Positions 35,332 to 45,909 of a DNA stretch of 64,000 nt are shown one piece after another; position 1 is the first letter of the stretch; every line of letters starts with the position of its first letter. Under the pieces are notes generated by a model, which saw only the letters and a list, made by a program, of their open reading frames with translations, searched no databases and was not told where the DNA came from. Origin of the DNA: Christiangramia flava JLT2011 (lineage in GTDB: Bacteria; Bacteroidota; Bacteroidia; Flavobacteriales; Flavobacteriaceae); contig NZ_CP016359.1 of assembly GCF_001951155.1 (NCBI RefSeq), positions 3,806,001-3,870,000 on the forward strand, read 5' to 3'. Position numbers and translations under genes: made by a program.

Positions 35332-36152
35332 GCGAACTGGAAGATCAGTTTTTAGGTTTTTGCCGAACCCCAGACATTCGAAAGCTTGAAAGCCCTCGCT
35401 CCTACCCGGTCTTTGAATTTCCGAAGATCACCATGAACGAAAATATTCGGAGAGAATTGAAGCAAATGCCTTCAAAGGGCACTTCCATTTTAGGAAAAAG
35501 GATGGAAGCTTTCTTCAAAATTGCCATCAGTCAATCTGAAAGGTATCATTTACTCGCCCACAGTATCCAGGTGATTGAAGGAAAAAGAACGCTTGGAGAA
35601 CTGGATTTCCTTCTTCGCGACACCGAAAATGGTAAAATCCTGCATGTAGAGCTGGTTTACAAACTATATCTCTACGATCCCGGTTTTGCATCGGAAAATG
35701 ACCGGTGGATCGGCCCTAAACGCAAAGATCGTTATTCGTATAAAATTCAGAAACTAACTAAAAACCAGTTTCCGTTGCTGCATCATCCTGCGACCGCAAC
35801 ATACCTGGAAAGATTGGGGATTGATCCCGCGCAAGTCGAGCAGCAGCTTTGCTTTAAAGCACAGTTATTTGCACAGCCTGCGCAATTACAAGAAGACTTT
35901 CAGGTGAATGAAAATTGCCTTATTGGGCATTGGATCATTTATGCGGAATTTCTCTCCGGAGATTATGAAAATTGCCAGTTTGTAAGTCCGCCGAAAGTTA
36001 GTTGGAGCGCTGGACCAGATTCCGGAAGCCACTGGAAATCATTTACTGAAATTCAGAAAACTATAGATAGATTATTTTCCGAAGGCCAGGTTCCCCTACT
36101 CTGGATGAAAAATTCTTCAGATTACTCCAGCTTTTTCGTGGTGAACTGGTAA
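35328..36152 (+). CDS. DUF1853-family protein
   Basis: 274 residues, overlapping the GyrI-like gene by ATGA. DUF1853 features: GTSILGKRMEAFFK, HSIQVIEGKRTLGELDFLLRD, HVELVYKLYLYDPG (a nuclease-like fold with conserved Glu and Lys has been suggested for the family). Soluble. Function unknown. Confidence 0.83.
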   Translation: MSELEDQFLGFCRTPDIRKLESPRSYPVFEFPKITMNENIRRELKQMPSKGTSILGKRMEAFFKIAISQSERYHLLAHSIQVIEGKRTLGELDFLLRDTENGKILHVELVYKLYLYDPGFASENDRWIGPKRKDRYSYKIQKLTKNQFPLLHHPATATYLERLGIDPAQVEQQLCFKAQLFAQPAQLQEDFQVNENCLIGHWIIYAEFLSGDYENCQFVSPPKVSWSAGPDSGSHWKSFTEIQKTIDRLFSEGQVPLLWMKNSSDYSSFFVVNW

Positions 36153-36198
36153 ATTTGAAAGCTGTAGCAATTCCGTTACCTTAGCAAAAAAACCACCT

Positions 36199-37077
36199 AT
36201 GCAAACAGGCGCGAAAGAGGCGATCAAAGCTTCCTATCTCAGTATTGCCGGAAACGCCTGCCTTGCCATTGCCAAATTCCTTACCGGTTTCTTCGGAAAT
36301 TCTTACGCCCTGATCGCAGATGCCATCGAATCCACGACAGATGTTTTCTCCTCCATTCTGGTATTGCTGGGTTTGCGTTATGCCGCCAAACCGGCCGATG
36401 ACAACCACCCTTACGGCCACGGAAGAGCCGAACCTTTGTTCACTTTTATGGTGGTGGGTTTCCTGATCGTTTCCGCTACGATCATTGCTTATGAAAGCAT
36501 TGAGAACATTCGCACGCCGCATGAAACACCAAAAGCTTACACACTCCTGGTACTGGCGGTGATCATCATCATCAAAGAAATTTTCTACCGGATCGTCAAG
36601 CGAAAAGGCAGGGAGACCAATAGTTCTGTTCTGGAAGCTGATGCCTGGCACCATCGCAGCGATGCGATCACCTCGTTAATGGCTTTTATCGGCATTAGTA
36701 TTGCGCTGGTGATGGGCGACGGCTACGAGGTGGCAGATGACTGGGCGGCACTATTTGCTTCGGGCTTTATTTTATATAACGCTTATCTTATCCTTCGCCC
36801 GGCACTGGGAGAGATCATGGATGAACATATGCATGAGGAGCTGGAAGCCGATATCCGGAGCATTGCCATTACCCATCCCGGGGTCGTGGAGACTGAAAAA
36901 TGCTATATTCGAAAGACGGGAATGACCTACCACGTAGACCTGCATATCGCTGTTGATGCGCTTATTACGGTTAAAGAGGGCCACGATATCGCCCACCGCG
37001 TAAAAGATGATATCCTTCAGGAACTCCCGGAAGTGGCCGATGTGCTCATTCACGTGGAACCAGACGACGAACTTTAG
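36199..37077 (+). CDS. Cation diffusion facilitator transporter
   Basis: 292 residues. Six membrane helices with metal-site motifs in helix 2 (ADAIESTTDVFSS), the HPYGHGRAEPLFT loop and helix 5 (EADAWHHRSDAITS, with the HxxxD site). The C-terminal cytoplasmic domain ends VADVLIHVEPDDEL. It exports Zn2+, Fe2+ or Mn2+ by proton antiport. Not linked to the copper island. Confidence 0.93.
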   Translation: MQTGAKEAIKASYLSIAGNACLAIAKFLTGFFGNSYALIADAIESTTDVFSSILVLLGLRYAAKPADDNHPYGHGRAEPLFTFMVVGFLIVSATIIAYESIENIRTPHETPKAYTLLVLAVIIIIKEIFYRIVKRKGRETNSSVLEADAWHHRSDAITSLMAFIGISIALVMGDGYEVADDWAALFASGFILYNAYLILRPALGEIMDEHMHEELEADIRSIAITHPGVVETEKCYIRKTGMTYHVDLHIAVDALITVKEGHDIAHRVKDDILQELPEVADVLIHVEPDDEL

Positions 37078-37146
37078 GAGTTTTAAGAAGGCCTTCACTT
37101 AAAAACGGGCATAAAGCCGTAACTTTAACTAACCAAAAAGAAAATC

Positions 37147-37884
37147 ATGGAAACCAACCTGGCTGTCTTAATAGACGGCGATAATATCCCTTCCGCATTC
37201 GTTAAAGAAATGATGGAAGAAATAGCCAAATACGGCAATCCCACTATCAAAAGAATTTACGGTGACTGGACTAAACCGCACCTGAACAAATGGAAGAGTA
37301 TGCTGCTCGAAAATGCCATTCAGCCCATTCAGCAGTATGGGTACACACAGGGCAAAAATGCGACAGATTCCGCTATGATCATCGATGCTATGGATATTCT
37401 CTACAGTAACAAAGTTGATGGTTTTTGCCTGGTTTCCAGTGATTCAGACTTCACCAGGCTGGCCACCCGGTTGCGTGAAGCCAGCATGAAAGTGATTGGT
37501 ATCGGGGAGAAAAAAACTCCAGATCCGTTCATTGTGGCCTGTGATAAATTCATTTACCTGGAAATTCTGAAAGACCAGTCGAAAGAAAGCGGGAGCGAAA
37601 AATCAAAGGACAAAGGCTCCAAAAAGCCCAATTTAGACAAGATTACCCCGCAGGTGGTACGCCTGATCTCCCAAACGATTTCTGATGTGGCCGATGAAGA
37701 TGGCTGGGCATTTCTTGGAGATGTTGGAAGTTTGCTTCAGAAAAAGCAACCGAACTTTGATTCCCGTAATTATGGATTTCAGAAGTTGACACCGATGATC
37801 AGTTCCATTGATAAATTTGAGGTGGAATCCAGGGAAAATGGGAACTCCAAGTTCAAACTGATCTATGTAAAAAACAAGCTATGA
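37147..37884 (+). CDS. NYN-domain (LabA/DUF88-like) protein with OST-HTH/LOTUS domain
   Basis: 245 residues. N-terminal PIN-like NYN nuclease: LIDGDNIPS (metal Asp), KNATDSAMIIDAMDILY, GFCLVSSDSDFTRLATRLRE. A Lys/Ser linker (about 145-165) leads to a C-terminal OST-HTH/LOTUS domain (ITPQVVRLISQTISDV, WAFLGDVGSLLQKKQPNFDSRNYG, YGFQKLTPMI). It is predicted to bind and cut RNA. Overlaps the pirin gene by ATGA. Confidence 0.88.
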   Translation: METNLAVLIDGDNIPSAFVKEMMEEIAKYGNPTIKRIYGDWTKPHLNKWKSMLLENAIQPIQQYGYTQGKNATDSAMIIDAMDILYSNKVDGFCLVSSDSDFTRLATRLREASMKVIGIGEKKTPDPFIVACDKFIYLEILKDQSKESGSEKSKDKGSKKPNLDKITPQVVRLISQTISDVADEDGWAFLGDVGSLLQKKQPNFDSRNYGFQKLTPMISSIDKFEVESRENGNSKFKLIYVKNKL

Positions 37885-38729
37885 GAAATATAAAAAAATT
37901 GCACAAAGCCGAATATCGGCCTATTGATGACCTGGAAACCTTTTCCCCGCTCCCGTCTCGCAATCTACAAATAATCGATCCGTTCATATTTTTGAACCAT
38001 CATGGACCACAGGTTTACGGGCCAAATAACAACGGCCTTCCTTTTGGACCACATCCGCATCGAGGCATGGAAACGGTCACTTTTATCATCGATGGTGATA
38101 TAGCCCATAAAGATAGTGGCGGCCATGAAAATGTGATCGACAAAGGCGGCGTACAATGGATGACCGCCGGTAGCGGACTCATTCATGCGGAAATTTCTTC
38201 TGATAAGTTCAAAAAAGAGGGCGGTCCACTGGAAATTCTTCAGTTATGGGTGAATTTACCAAAACGACTAAAAATGAGCGAACCCCAGTACAAAGGGCTT
38301 CAAAAAGACCAGATTTCAGTTTGGGAGAACGAGGACAAAACGGTGAAATCCCAGGTAGTTTCAGGCAGTTTTAAAGGCATCAGAGGTTCTTTTGATACCC
38401 CAACCTCCGTCAACCTGTCAACCATCTATTTTGATGCAAACAGTAACCTATCACTAGAAATCCCAAAAGAAGAAAATATTTTCTTTTATGTGATTCGGGG
38501 AAAATTGACCGTTAATGAAATTGAAGTCCCGGCCCTTCATTTAGCCGATTTCTCCAAAAATGATGAGGTGCTGGAAATTTCAGCAGATGAAGAAAGCATC
38601 CTGCTTCTTGGTCATGCGGAACCTTTTAACGAAAAAGTAGTGTTCGGCGGACCTTTCGTGATGAATTCCGAAGAAGAGATCCAACAGGCTTACCAGGATT
38701 TTCGTTCCGGTAAGATGGGAAGCTGGTAA
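37881..38729 (+). CDS. Pirin-family protein
   Basis: 282 residues, two cupin domains. The N-terminal cupin has the Fe ligands in GPHPHRGMETVTF and GLIHAEISS. Pirins are iron-binding, some have quercetinase activity; the usual role is regulatory or stress-related. Coupled to the NYN gene by an ATGA overlap. Confidence 0.9.
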   Translation: MRNIKKLHKAEYRPIDDLETFSPLPSRNLQIIDPFIFLNHHGPQVYGPNNNGLPFGPHPHRGMETVTFIIDGDIAHKDSGGHENVIDKGGVQWMTAGSGLIHAEISSDKFKKEGGPLEILQLWVNLPKRLKMSEPQYKGLQKDQISVWENEDKTVKSQVVSGSFKGIRGSFDTPTSVNLSTIYFDANSNLSLEIPKEENIFFYVIRGKLTVNEIEVPALHLADFSKNDEVLEISADEESILLLGHAEPFNEKVVFGGPFVMNSEEEIQQAYQDFRSGKMGSW

Positions 38730-38749
38730 GAAATGATCAGTCAAAACTG

Positions 38750-38780
38750 AAAAAAATCCGCTAAAGCAGCGGATTTTTTT
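38750..38780. terminator. Bidirectional terminator between pirin and hisIE genes
   Basis: AAAAAAATCCGCT and AGCGGATTTTTTT pair perfectly around the short loop AAAGC. It ends the + strand pirin transcript and the - strand his operon. Confidence 0.88.
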
Positions 38781-39399
38781 AATGCCTGTTTTTCAAAATT
38801 CCCACAACATCTTCCAGTTTAAAACCTTTGGCTTTCAGAAGAATAAGGTAGTGAAACAGCAGGTCAGCGCTTTCATTCAGGAAAAGTTCGTCGTTCTGGT
38901 CTTTAGCCTCAATGACGGTTTCCACGGCCTCCTCCCCCACTTTCTGAGCGATCTTGTTGATGCCTTTATCAAAAAGGGAAACCACGTAGCTGGATTCATT
39001 TTCCTTCCGCAACTCCGGCTCGGTCTGGCTCAACTTATGCCTGCTTTCTATAATTCCTTCCAGTTCAGAAATAAAACCGAAAGAAGTGGTATTTTCTTCC
39101 GCCCAGCAGGTATCAGTACCTTTATGACACACCGGGCCTTTAGGGTTCACTTGGATGAGCAGGGTATCATTATCGCAATCAAGCTTGATATCTACAAGTT
39201 CCAGAAAATTGCCACTTTCCTCCCCTTTCGTCCAAAGTCGTTGCTTCGTGCGGCTATAAAACGTTACCTGCTTGGTGCGGTTGGTCTTTAAAAAAGCCTC
39301 TTCGTTCATATAGCCAAGCATCAATACCTTTTGCGTGCTCGCATCCTGAATGATCGCCGGCACCAGGCCATCAGCGTTTTTATTGAAATCGATTTCCAT
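38779..39399 (-). CDS. hisIE: Bifunctional phosphoribosyl-AMP cyclohydrolase / phosphoribosyl-ATP pyrophosphatase
   Basis: 206 residues. N-terminal HisI (LGYMNEEAFLKT, SRTKQRLWTKGEESGN, KLDCDNDTLL, CHKGTDTCW with zinc Cys). C-terminal HisE (YVVSLFDKGINKIAQKVGEEAVETVIEAK, ESADLLFHYLILL). It performs steps two and three of histidine synthesis. Last gene of the his operon, 4 bases after hisF. Confidence 0.96.
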   Translation of the reverse strand: MEIDFNKNADGLVPAIIQDASTQKVLMLGYMNEEAFLKTNRTKQVTFYSRTKQRLWTKGEESGNFLELVDIKLDCDNDTLLIQVNPKGPVCHKGTDTCWAEENTTSFGFISELEGIIESRHKLSQTEPELRKENESSYVVSLFDKGINKIAQKVGEEAVETVIEAKDQNDELFLNESADLLFHYLILLKAKGFKLEDVVGILKNRH

Positions 39400-39403
39400 A
39401 ATT

Positions 39404-40159
39404 TTATAATCTTACCGGAATACCGGCCTGTTGTAAATTCTTTTTTAAATCTGAAATTGGAATTTCCCCGAAATGAAACACACTGGCAGCCAGCGCAGCA
39501 TCAGCCTTTCCTTTCGTGAAGGCATCTTCAAAATGTTGAATGTCGCCCGCTCCTCCTGAAGCAATGATTGGAATGTTCAATTCTTCGGAAAGTCTGGCCA
39601 ACGCCTCGTTCGCAAAGCCATTTTTGGTACCGTCATGATCCATCGAAGTGAACAGGATCTCCCCGGCTCCTCTTTCTGCGACTTCTTCCGCCCAGGAAAA
39701 TAATTCCAGTTCGGTCGGCACTTTTCCGCCAACCAGGTGCACTTTCCAAACCCCGTCGATTTTTTTAGCATCGATCGCCACGACCACACACTGACTTCCG
39801 AATTTCCGGGAAAGCTGGTTAATCAGGCCCGGGTTCCTTACGGCTGATGAATTGATCGAAACCTTGTCGGCACCATTGTTCAGCAAAATACTTACGTCCT
39901 CCACCGAAGAAATCCCTCCTCCCACGGTAAACGGAATATTCAGTTGTTCTGCCACTTTCAGGACCAGCTCCGCAAGAGTTTTCCGTTTTTCTTCAGTAGC
40001 CGAAATATCGAGAAAAACCAGCTCATCTGCGCCTTTTTCCGCATACGAGGCGGCCAGTTCAACGGGATCTCCGGCATCGCGAAGGTCCACGAAATTTACG
40101 CCTTTAACGGTTCTTCCATCCTTGATATCCAGACAGGGAATGATTCGTTTTGTGAGCAT
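39404..40159 (-). CDS. hisF: Imidazole glycerol phosphate synthase, cyclase subunit
   Basis: 251 residues, beta/alpha barrel. Catalytic Asp in [19 protein letters not shown] and Asp in [10 protein letters not shown]; phosphate loops VGGGIS and IASGGAG. It works as a heterodimer with HisH. One base separates it from hisA. Confidence 0.97.
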   Translation of the reverse strand: MLTKRIIPCLDIKDGRTVKGVNFVDLRDAGDPVELAASYAEKGADELVFLDISATEEKRKTLAELVLKVAEQLNIPFTVGGGISSVEDVSILLNNGADKVSINSSAVRNPGLINQLSRKFGSQCVVVAIDAKKIDGVWKVHLVGGKVPTELELFSWAEEVAERGAGEILFTSMDHDGTKNGFANEALARLSEELNIPIIASGGAGDIQHFEDAFTKGKADAALAASVFHFGEIPISDLKKNLQQAGIPVRL

Positions 40160-40888
40160 TTAGTTTTTGTTTAAAATATAATTTTCCAGTTGTTTTAAAG
40201 TGATCCTGTTCTCGTAAATAGCCTTACCGATGATCACTCCCTCGCAACCCAATTCCTGAAGCTTTGGAAGTTCCTCGAATTCGGAAATTCCACCGGATGC
40301 GATCAATTTGATAGTTTCAGTTTCCTGAAGCAGTTCTTCATACAGCACAAAAGAAGGCCCGGCAAGCATTCCGTCTTTGGAAATATCGGTACAAATTACA
40401 TATTTCGCGCCTTCTGCTTCGTAAGCCTTAATGAAATCCAGCACGTCGTCTTCGGAATTTTCTGTCCAGCCGCTAACAGCAATCTTGCGATTGATGCAAT
40501 CTGCCCCCAAAATGATCTTTTCATTACCATACTTCTGAAGCCATTTCCTGAAAAGTTCCGGTTGCCGCACCGCGATACTGCCTCCCGTAACCTGGCTGGC
40601 ACCACTTTCAAAAGCGATTCGCAGGTCGTCATCTGATTTTAATCCACCTCCAAAATCAATTTTCAAACTTGTTTTTGAAGTGATTTGCTCCAAAACCTGG
40701 TGGTTCACGATGTGTTTCGACTTTGCACCGTCCAGGTCTACCACGTGCAGGTATTGAATGCCATGATCTTCAAAAGATTTGGCCACTTCCAGCGGATTTT
40801 CGTTATAAATCTTTTTGGTAGTGTAGTCTCCTTTGGAAAGACGCACACACTTACCTTCTATAATATCGATAGCGGGAATGATCCTCAT
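40160..40888 (-). CDS. hisA: ProFAR isomerase
   Basis: 242 residues, beta/alpha barrel. [20 protein letters not shown] contains the catalytic Asp; [12 protein letters not shown] and [12 protein letters not shown] are phosphate loops; [11 protein letters not shown] carries the second Asp. Isomerises ProFAR to PRFAR. One base from hisH. Confidence 0.97.
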   Translation of the reverse strand: MRIIPAIDIIEGKCVRLSKGDYTTKKIYNENPLEVAKSFEDHGIQYLHVVDLDGAKSKHIVNHQVLEQITSKTSLKIDFGGGLKSDDDLRIAFESGASQVTGGSIAVRQPELFRKWLQKYGNEKIILGADCINRKIAVSGWTENSEDDVLDFIKAYEAEGAKYVICTDISKDGMLAGPSFVLYEELLQETETIKLIASGGISEFEELPKLQELGCEGVIIGKAIYENRITLKQLENYILNKN

Positions 40889-40889
40889 T

Positions 40890-41471
40890 TTATAGTTTTA
40901 AAAAATTCTTCAGAATTTGTTCTCCTGTTTTACTGCTTTTTTCCGGGTGAAACTGTACCCCGTAAAAATTGTCTTTTTTCAATGCCACGCTGAAAGCCTT
41001 TCCGTATTCGCTTCCGGCAATTTCCTGCGTGCATTCCGGAACGTAATAACTGTGAACCAGGTACACATAATCTCCCTGATCTACACCTTCAAAAAGTTCT
41101 GAAACAGGTTTTGTTAACTGGTTCCAACCTATCTGCGGGATTTTAACCGAATCTGGAAAACGTTTGACATCGGCATCAAAAATCCCGAGACCAGTGGTAT
41201 CTCCTTCTTCGGAATGGCGGCACATCAGTTGCATTCCAAGACAAATACCCAAAACAGGCTGTTTTAGTAAGGGGATTACTGTATCCAATTCCTTTTCCCG
41301 AAGCATTTGCATCGCGCTACTGGCTTCGCCCACACCGGGAAAAATCACTTTATCAGCTTTCCTGATCTCCTTTTCGTCACTACTGAGAACAGCTTCATAA
41401 CCCAACCTGCGAATGGCAAATTTGATACTTTGAATATTTCCCGCACCGTAATCGATAATCACAATTTTCAT
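40890..41471 (-). CDS. hisH: Imidazole glycerol phosphate synthase, glutaminase subunit
   Basis: 193 residues, class I glutamine amidotransferase. Nucleophile Cys in [11 protein letters not shown], and His-x-Glu in VQFHPEKSS. It supplies ammonia to HisF. The start overlaps the hisB stop by one base. Confidence 0.97.
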   Translation of the reverse strand: MKIVIIDYGAGNIQSIKFAIRRLGYEAVLSSDEKEIRKADKVIFPGVGEASSAMQMLREKELDTVIPLLKQPVLGICLGMQLMCRHSEEGDTTGLGIFDADVKRFPDSVKIPQIGWNQLTKPVSELFEGVDQGDYVYLVHSYYVPECTQEIAGSEYGKAFSVALKKDNFYGVQFHPEKSSKTGEQILKNFLKL

Positions 41472-42610
41472 TAGAGCATGCCTTTTGTAGATGGTAAGAT
41501 CATTTTTTCAACATCCCGTTTTACCGCCATTTTGATCGCCTTGGCAAAGGCCTTGAAGATCGCTTCGATCTTATGGTGTTCATTCACGCCTTCCGCCTTA
41601 ATGTTTAGATTGGCCCGGGCCCCATCGCTGAAGGATTTAAAGAAATGGAAAAACATTTCAGTAGGCATCTTCCCGATCATTTCCCGCTTGAACTCGGCAT
41701 CCCATTCGATCCAGTTCCTGCCGCCAAAATCAATAGCAACCTGTGCCAGGCAATCATCCATTGGCAAACAGAAACCGTAGCGTTCAATTCCTAGTTTATT
41801 TCCCAACGCCTTGCTGAAAACCTCTCCCAGGGCGATCGCCGTATCTTCAATGGTGTGATGCTCATCGACTTCAAGATCGCCTCTTACCTGGATGCTCAGG
41901 TCCATTTGGCCGTGCCTTGAAAGCTGGTCCAGCATATGGTCAAAAAAGGCAATTCCCGTATCGATCTTGCTCTTCCCGGTTCCATCCAGGTCCAGTTCAA
42001 TCTCAATTTGCGTTTCATTGGTATTTCTTTCGATCGAAGCTTTGCGGTTAATGGTTTTAAGAAAATTATAAATTTCTTTCCAGGAATCGGTTTTTAGAAC
42101 AATACACTCTTCAATTTCCTGCTGTCTTCCACTAATTTCATCAGCACCGAGATCTGCATGAGTATCGATAAATATTCCTTTTCCGCCAAAATTAAGAGCA
42201 AATTCCATGTCGGTCAAACGGTCCCCGATCATCAAACTATTTTCCAGGTCCACCTGCGAATTGTTCAGGTATTTTCCTTCCAGCAGGCCTGTATTGGGCT
42301 TTCGGGTAGGTGCATTGTCTTTGGCAAAGGTGCGGTCTATCAGGATATCTTCAAATCGAAAACCCTCATTTTCGAATACTTTCTGAATAAAATTCTGATA
42401 GGGCCAGAAATCACTTTCCGGGAAAGAATCGGTTCCCAGGCCATCCTGGTTGGTTACCATGACGATCTGGTAACCCAGTTCGTTGGCGATCTTCGGAAGA
42501 TATGTAAGCGCTCCCGGGTAAAAATCCAGTTTTTCGAGAGTATCTATCTGGTAATCTTCAGGCTCGTGGATCAGCGTTCCATCGCGGTCTACAAACAGGA
42601 TCTTATTCAT
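41471..42610 (-). CDS. hisB: Bifunctional histidinol-phosphatase / IGP dehydratase
   Basis: 379 residues. N-terminal HAD phosphatase ([13 protein letters not shown] nucleophile Asp; [20 protein letters not shown]). C-terminal IGP dehydratase with metal His clusters ([46 protein letters not shown]). The zinc-binding Cys cluster of the E. coli phosphatase (CPHxxxxxCxC) is absent; the equivalent stretch reads [14 protein letters not shown]. Overlaps hisC by 8 bases. Confidence 0.96.
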   Translation of the reverse strand: MNKILFVDRDGTLIHEPEDYQIDTLEKLDFYPGALTYLPKIANELGYQIVMVTNQDGLGTDSFPESDFWPYQNFIQKVFENEGFRFEDILIDRTFAKDNAPTRKPNTGLLEGKYLNNSQVDLENSLMIGDRLTDMEFALNFGGKGIFIDTHADLGADEISGRQQEIEECIVLKTDSWKEIYNFLKTINRKASIERNTNETQIEIELDLDGTGKSKIDTGIAFFDHMLDQLSRHGQMDLSIQVRGDLEVDEHHTIEDTAIALGEVFSKALGNKLGIERYGFCLPMDDCLAQVAIDFGGRNWIEWDAEFKREMIGKMPTEMFFHFFKSFSDGARANLNIKAEGVNEHHKIEAIFKAFAKAIKMAVKRDVEKMILPSTKGML

Positions 42611-43655
42611 TGTCTAATTTCTTTAAAGCGTTTATTAATTGCTGATTTTCAGTTTTTGTTCCAATGGTTAGTCGCAGGCAATTCTCGCACAACGGCTGGT
42701 TGCTACGATTTCTTACGACGATACCAATATTCAGTAATTCCTCATAACGTTTGTTCGCATCATCCACTTCCACCAACAAAAAATTTGCATCAGATTTGTA
42801 AATTTTTCGAACGAATTCAATTTCAAGTAACTGTTCAATTAAAATAGACTTGTTGCCTTTGATATCAGAAACTTGCGTTTTTATTTCTTCGGAATTTTCC
42901 AGTACTTTTAAAGCTTCCCGTTGAGTGAGTTCGTTGACATTATAGGGCGGCTTGATCTTATTCAGAATTTCAATGATCGCTTCCGAAGCGAAAAGCATTC
43001 CTAACCTGATCGCCGCTTTTCCGAAGGCTTTTGAAAAAGTTTGAGTAACAATCAGATTTGGAAATTTTGACAATTTAGCGATCCAGCTTTCATTTTCAGC
43101 AAAATCGATATAAGCCTCATCGATCACCACAAGGCCTGGAAATTCGGCCAATAATTTCAGAATACGTTCTTCAGAAAAAGAATTTCCGCTTGGGTTGTTG
43201 GGAGAACAAATGAACAACAACTTCGAATTCTCATCAACTTCTTCCAGAATGGCCGTTACATCCGGCTGAAATTCATGGTTTAAAAGCACCTCTCTGTTTT
43301 CCACATTATTGATATCGGCCAACACTTTATACATGCCGTAAGTGGGCGGCAAGGTGATGATATTGTCCTGTCCCGGCTCGCAAAACGCCCGAAAAATAAG
43401 GTCTAGTACTTCATCGCTTCCATTTCCAAGCAAAACTTGAGTGGATGGTATCTTTTTTAGTTTCGCTAGTTTGGATTTCACGCTAACCTGCTGCGGATCT
43501 GGATACCGATTAAGCCCATTTTCATTAGGGTTTTCATTGGCATCCAGGAATACCATTTTTCGGCCATCTGTTTTGAATTCATCGCGAGCCGAAGAATAGG
43601 GTTTCAGTTTCGCGACATTAGGCCGGACCAGTTTATTCAGTTGAAAAGCGCTCAT
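42603..43655 (-). CDS. hisC: Histidinol-phosphate aminotransferase
   Basis: 350 residues, fold-type I PLP enzyme. [28 protein letters not shown] and the PLP Lys in [17 protein letters not shown], then the Arg in CLRLTIGT. Overlaps hisD by ATGA. Confidence 0.96.
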   Translation of the reverse strand: MSAFQLNKLVRPNVAKLKPYSSARDEFKTDGRKMVFLDANENPNENGLNRYPDPQQVSVKSKLAKLKKIPSTQVLLGNGSDEVLDLIFRAFCEPGQDNIITLPPTYGMYKVLADINNVENREVLLNHEFQPDVTAILEEVDENSKLLFICSPNNPSGNSFSEERILKLLAEFPGLVVIDEAYIDFAENESWIAKLSKFPNLIVTQTFSKAFGKAAIRLGMLFASEAIIEILNKIKPPYNVNELTQREALKVLENSEEIKTQVSDIKGNKSILIEQLLEIEFVRKIYKSDANFLLVEVDDANKRYEELLNIGIVVRNRSNQPLCENCLRLTIGTKTENQQLINALKKLDNE

Positions 43656-44938
43656 TTGGCTAGTTTTTTCAATCTTAGACTTACGGCATTCTTGTGAGCC
43701 GCCAAACCTTCAGCTTCTGCCAATAATTCGATAGACGGCCCTATTTCCATAATTCCTTCTGCTTCAATCTTCTGAAAAGTAATAGTCTTCATAAAGCTGT
43801 CCAGGTTTACGCCGCTGTATTGCTTGGCATAGCCGTTGGTAGGAAGGGTGTGATTGGTTCCAGATGCGTAATCGCCGGCACTTTCAGGAGTGTAATTCCC
43901 TATGAAAACTGACCCTGCGTTCTGAACTTTATCTGTAAAGAAATCTTCATTTTCCGAGCAGATGATGAAATGTTCCGGCCCGTATTCATTAATGAGCTCC
44001 ATCGCTTCCTCTTCGGAATTGACCAAAATAAGTCTGGAATTTCCAATCGCCTGTTCAGCAATGGCTTGCCGTGGCAAATCGGCCAGTTGTTTTTCGATTT
44101 CTTCGGAAACCGCATCGATCATCTTTTCCGAAGTTGAAACAAGTATCACCTGGCTGTCTATTCCGTGTTCTGCCTGGCTCAGGAGATCAGAAGCTACAAA
44201 GGCCGCATCAGCCGAATCATCAGCATACACCAAAAGTTCCGAGGGGCCTGCAGGCATATCGATCGCAACCTGGTACTTTGTTGCCAGTTGCTTGGCCACC
44301 GTCACGAACTGGTTCCCGGGACCAAAAATCTTATAAACCTGTGGCACACTCTCGGTCCCGAAAGTCATTGCGCCAATCGCCTGAATCCCACCAACTTTAA
44401 AGATCTGTGTCACGCCGCAAAGTTTGGCGGCATACAGTATCGCCGGATTTACTTTCCCATCTTTCCCGGGAGGCGTACACAAGACGATCTCTTTACAACC
44501 TGCAAGGTTTGCCGGGATCGCCAACATTAGAATGGAGGAAAACAAAGGCGCCGTACCGCCGGGAATATACAACCCAACTTTCTGAATAGCTTTTTTCTCC
44601 TGCCAGCAAGTCACACCTGCCGTGGTTTCTACGCTTACCCTGGAAGTACGCTGCGCCGCATGAAATTTTTCAATGTTCGCTTTCGCCAGGGAAATAGCCT
44701 CTTTTAATTCATCGGAAATTTGAGATTCTGCTTCCTTGATTTCCGTTTCCGAAGCCTTTAGCTCATTCATTTTGAAACCGTCGAATAGCTCGGTGTATTT
44801 CGCCACGGCAGCATCCCCTTTCTGCCTGATTTCGTCAAAAATCTGGTTGACCGTTTGCTCGATATCAGCAACTTCCTGCGTAGGCCTTTTCAGAATTTGA
44901 GCCCATTCACTTTTATTCGGGTTGATAATTTTATCCAT
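43652..44938 (-). CDS. hisD: Histidinol dehydrogenase
   Basis: 428 residues. GLYIPGGTAPLFSSILMLAIPA, FGPGNQFVTVAKQLA, DMPAGPSELLV, EHGIDSQVILV, GPEHFIIC and the zinc-site GTNHTLPT are family signatures. It performs the last two oxidations to histidine. Confidence 0.97.
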   Translation of the reverse strand: MDKIINPNKSEWAQILKRPTQEVADIEQTVNQIFDEIRQKGDAAVAKYTELFDGFKMNELKASETEIKEAESQISDELKEAISLAKANIEKFHAAQRTSRVSVETTAGVTCWQEKKAIQKVGLYIPGGTAPLFSSILMLAIPANLAGCKEIVLCTPPGKDGKVNPAILYAAKLCGVTQIFKVGGIQAIGAMTFGTESVPQVYKIFGPGNQFVTVAKQLATKYQVAIDMPAGPSELLVYADDSADAAFVASDLLSQAEHGIDSQVILVSTSEKMIDAVSEEIEKQLADLPRQAIAEQAIGNSRLILVNSEEEAMELINEYGPEHFIICSENEDFFTDKVQNAGSVFIGNYTPESAGDYASGTNHTLPTNGYAKQYSGVNLDSFMKTITFQKIEAEGIMEIGPSIELLAEAEGLAAHKNAVSLRLKKLAK

Positions 44939-44956
44939 AATGCTATAATTCGATAT

Positions 44957-45817
44957 TTAAAGAACCATTTTTTCGATGGGCGCGACAAGGATACCTTCGG
45001 CTCCGTAAGATTTGAGTTCATCCAGCACTTCCCAGAACCGCTGCTCGTTGATCACTGTATGAACCGAGCTCCAGCCCTCTTCTGCAAGCGGCAGAACAGT
45101 AGGACTTCGCATTCCCGGCAGCAGCCTGATGATATCCTCCAGCTTATTATTCGGAGCATTCAGCAGGATATATTTGGAGGTGCGTGCGTTTAAAACCGAC
45201 TTCAACCGGAACTGCAATTTTTCCAGGATTGCCTGCCTTTCTTCAGAAATTTGCGGCGAAATGGCCAAAACTGCTTCGCTTTTCAGGATTACCTCCACTT
45301 CTTTTAGATTGTTTTTGAAGAGCGTGCTTCCGCTGGAAACGATATCAACGATTGCATCTGCCAGGCCAATATTCGGAGCGATTTCCACAGAACCGTTAAT
45401 GATATGCAACTCAGCCTCAATATTGCTTTTCTGAAGGAATTGTTTCACAGTATTCGGATAAGAAGTAGCGATCTTAGCGCCATTCAGGTCCTGGATGCTG
45501 TTATATTTGAAAGATTTTGGAACTGCCAGCGAAACACGGCATTTGGAAAATCCCAGTTTCTCGCCCTTTACAATATCTTCACCTTTTTCTATCAACACAT
45601 TTTCACCAATAATGGCAACATCTACTACGCCATCCCGCAAATACTGCGGAATATCACCATTTCGAAGATATAGCACCTCCAGCGGAAAGTTTTGCGAGGA
45701 TGCTTTTAATTGCTCCTTTCCATTATCGATGGAAATCCCGGCATCTTTCAGGATCCTCTGGGAATCCTCGAAAAGTCTCCCCGATTTCTGTACTGCAATT
45801 CTCAGTTTTTGTTTCAT
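44957..45817 (-). CDS. hisG: ATP phosphoribosyltransferase (long form)
   Basis: 286 residues, the long, HisZ-independent form with a C-terminal ACT-like regulatory domain. LRIAVQKSGRLFEDS at the start, DVAIIGENVL, ATSYPNTVKQFL, GSVEIAPNIGLADAIVDIVSSG. First enzyme of the pathway and feedback-controlled by histidine through the ACT-like domain (about 205-286). It directly follows the leader/attenuator. Confidence 0.97.
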   Translation of the reverse strand: MKQKLRIAVQKSGRLFEDSQRILKDAGISIDNGKEQLKASSQNFPLEVLYLRNGDIPQYLRDGVVDVAIIGENVLIEKGEDIVKGEKLGFSKCRVSLAVPKSFKYNSIQDLNGAKIATSYPNTVKQFLQKSNIEAELHIINGSVEIAPNIGLADAIVDIVSSGSTLFKNNLKEVEVILKSEAVLAISPQISEERQAILEKLQFRLKSVLNARTSKYILLNAPNNKLEDIIRLLPGMRSPTVLPLAEEGWSSVHTVINEQRFWEVLDELKSYGAEGILVAPIEKMVL

Positions 45818-45842
45818 AGCTCTTTTTTGATCTTTTAGGAAT

Positions 45843-45875
45843 AAAAAAACCCGTTTGATTGCTCAAACGGGTTTC
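45843..45875 (-). terminator. his operon attenuator hairpin
   Basis: On the - strand GAAACCCGTTTG AGCAAT CAAACGGGTTTTTTT: an 11-bp perfect stem with loop AGCAAT and a run of seven T. It lies between the leader peptide and hisG and would stop transcription when the leader is translated freely. Confidence 0.88.
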
Positions 45876-45909
45876 AGATATTTTGGTTTCAATAACACCA
45901 ATATCAATC

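Noticed and set aside
43900..44589. Several + strand frames opposite hisD
   Set aside because: Shadows of the hisD frame; hisD is unambiguous.
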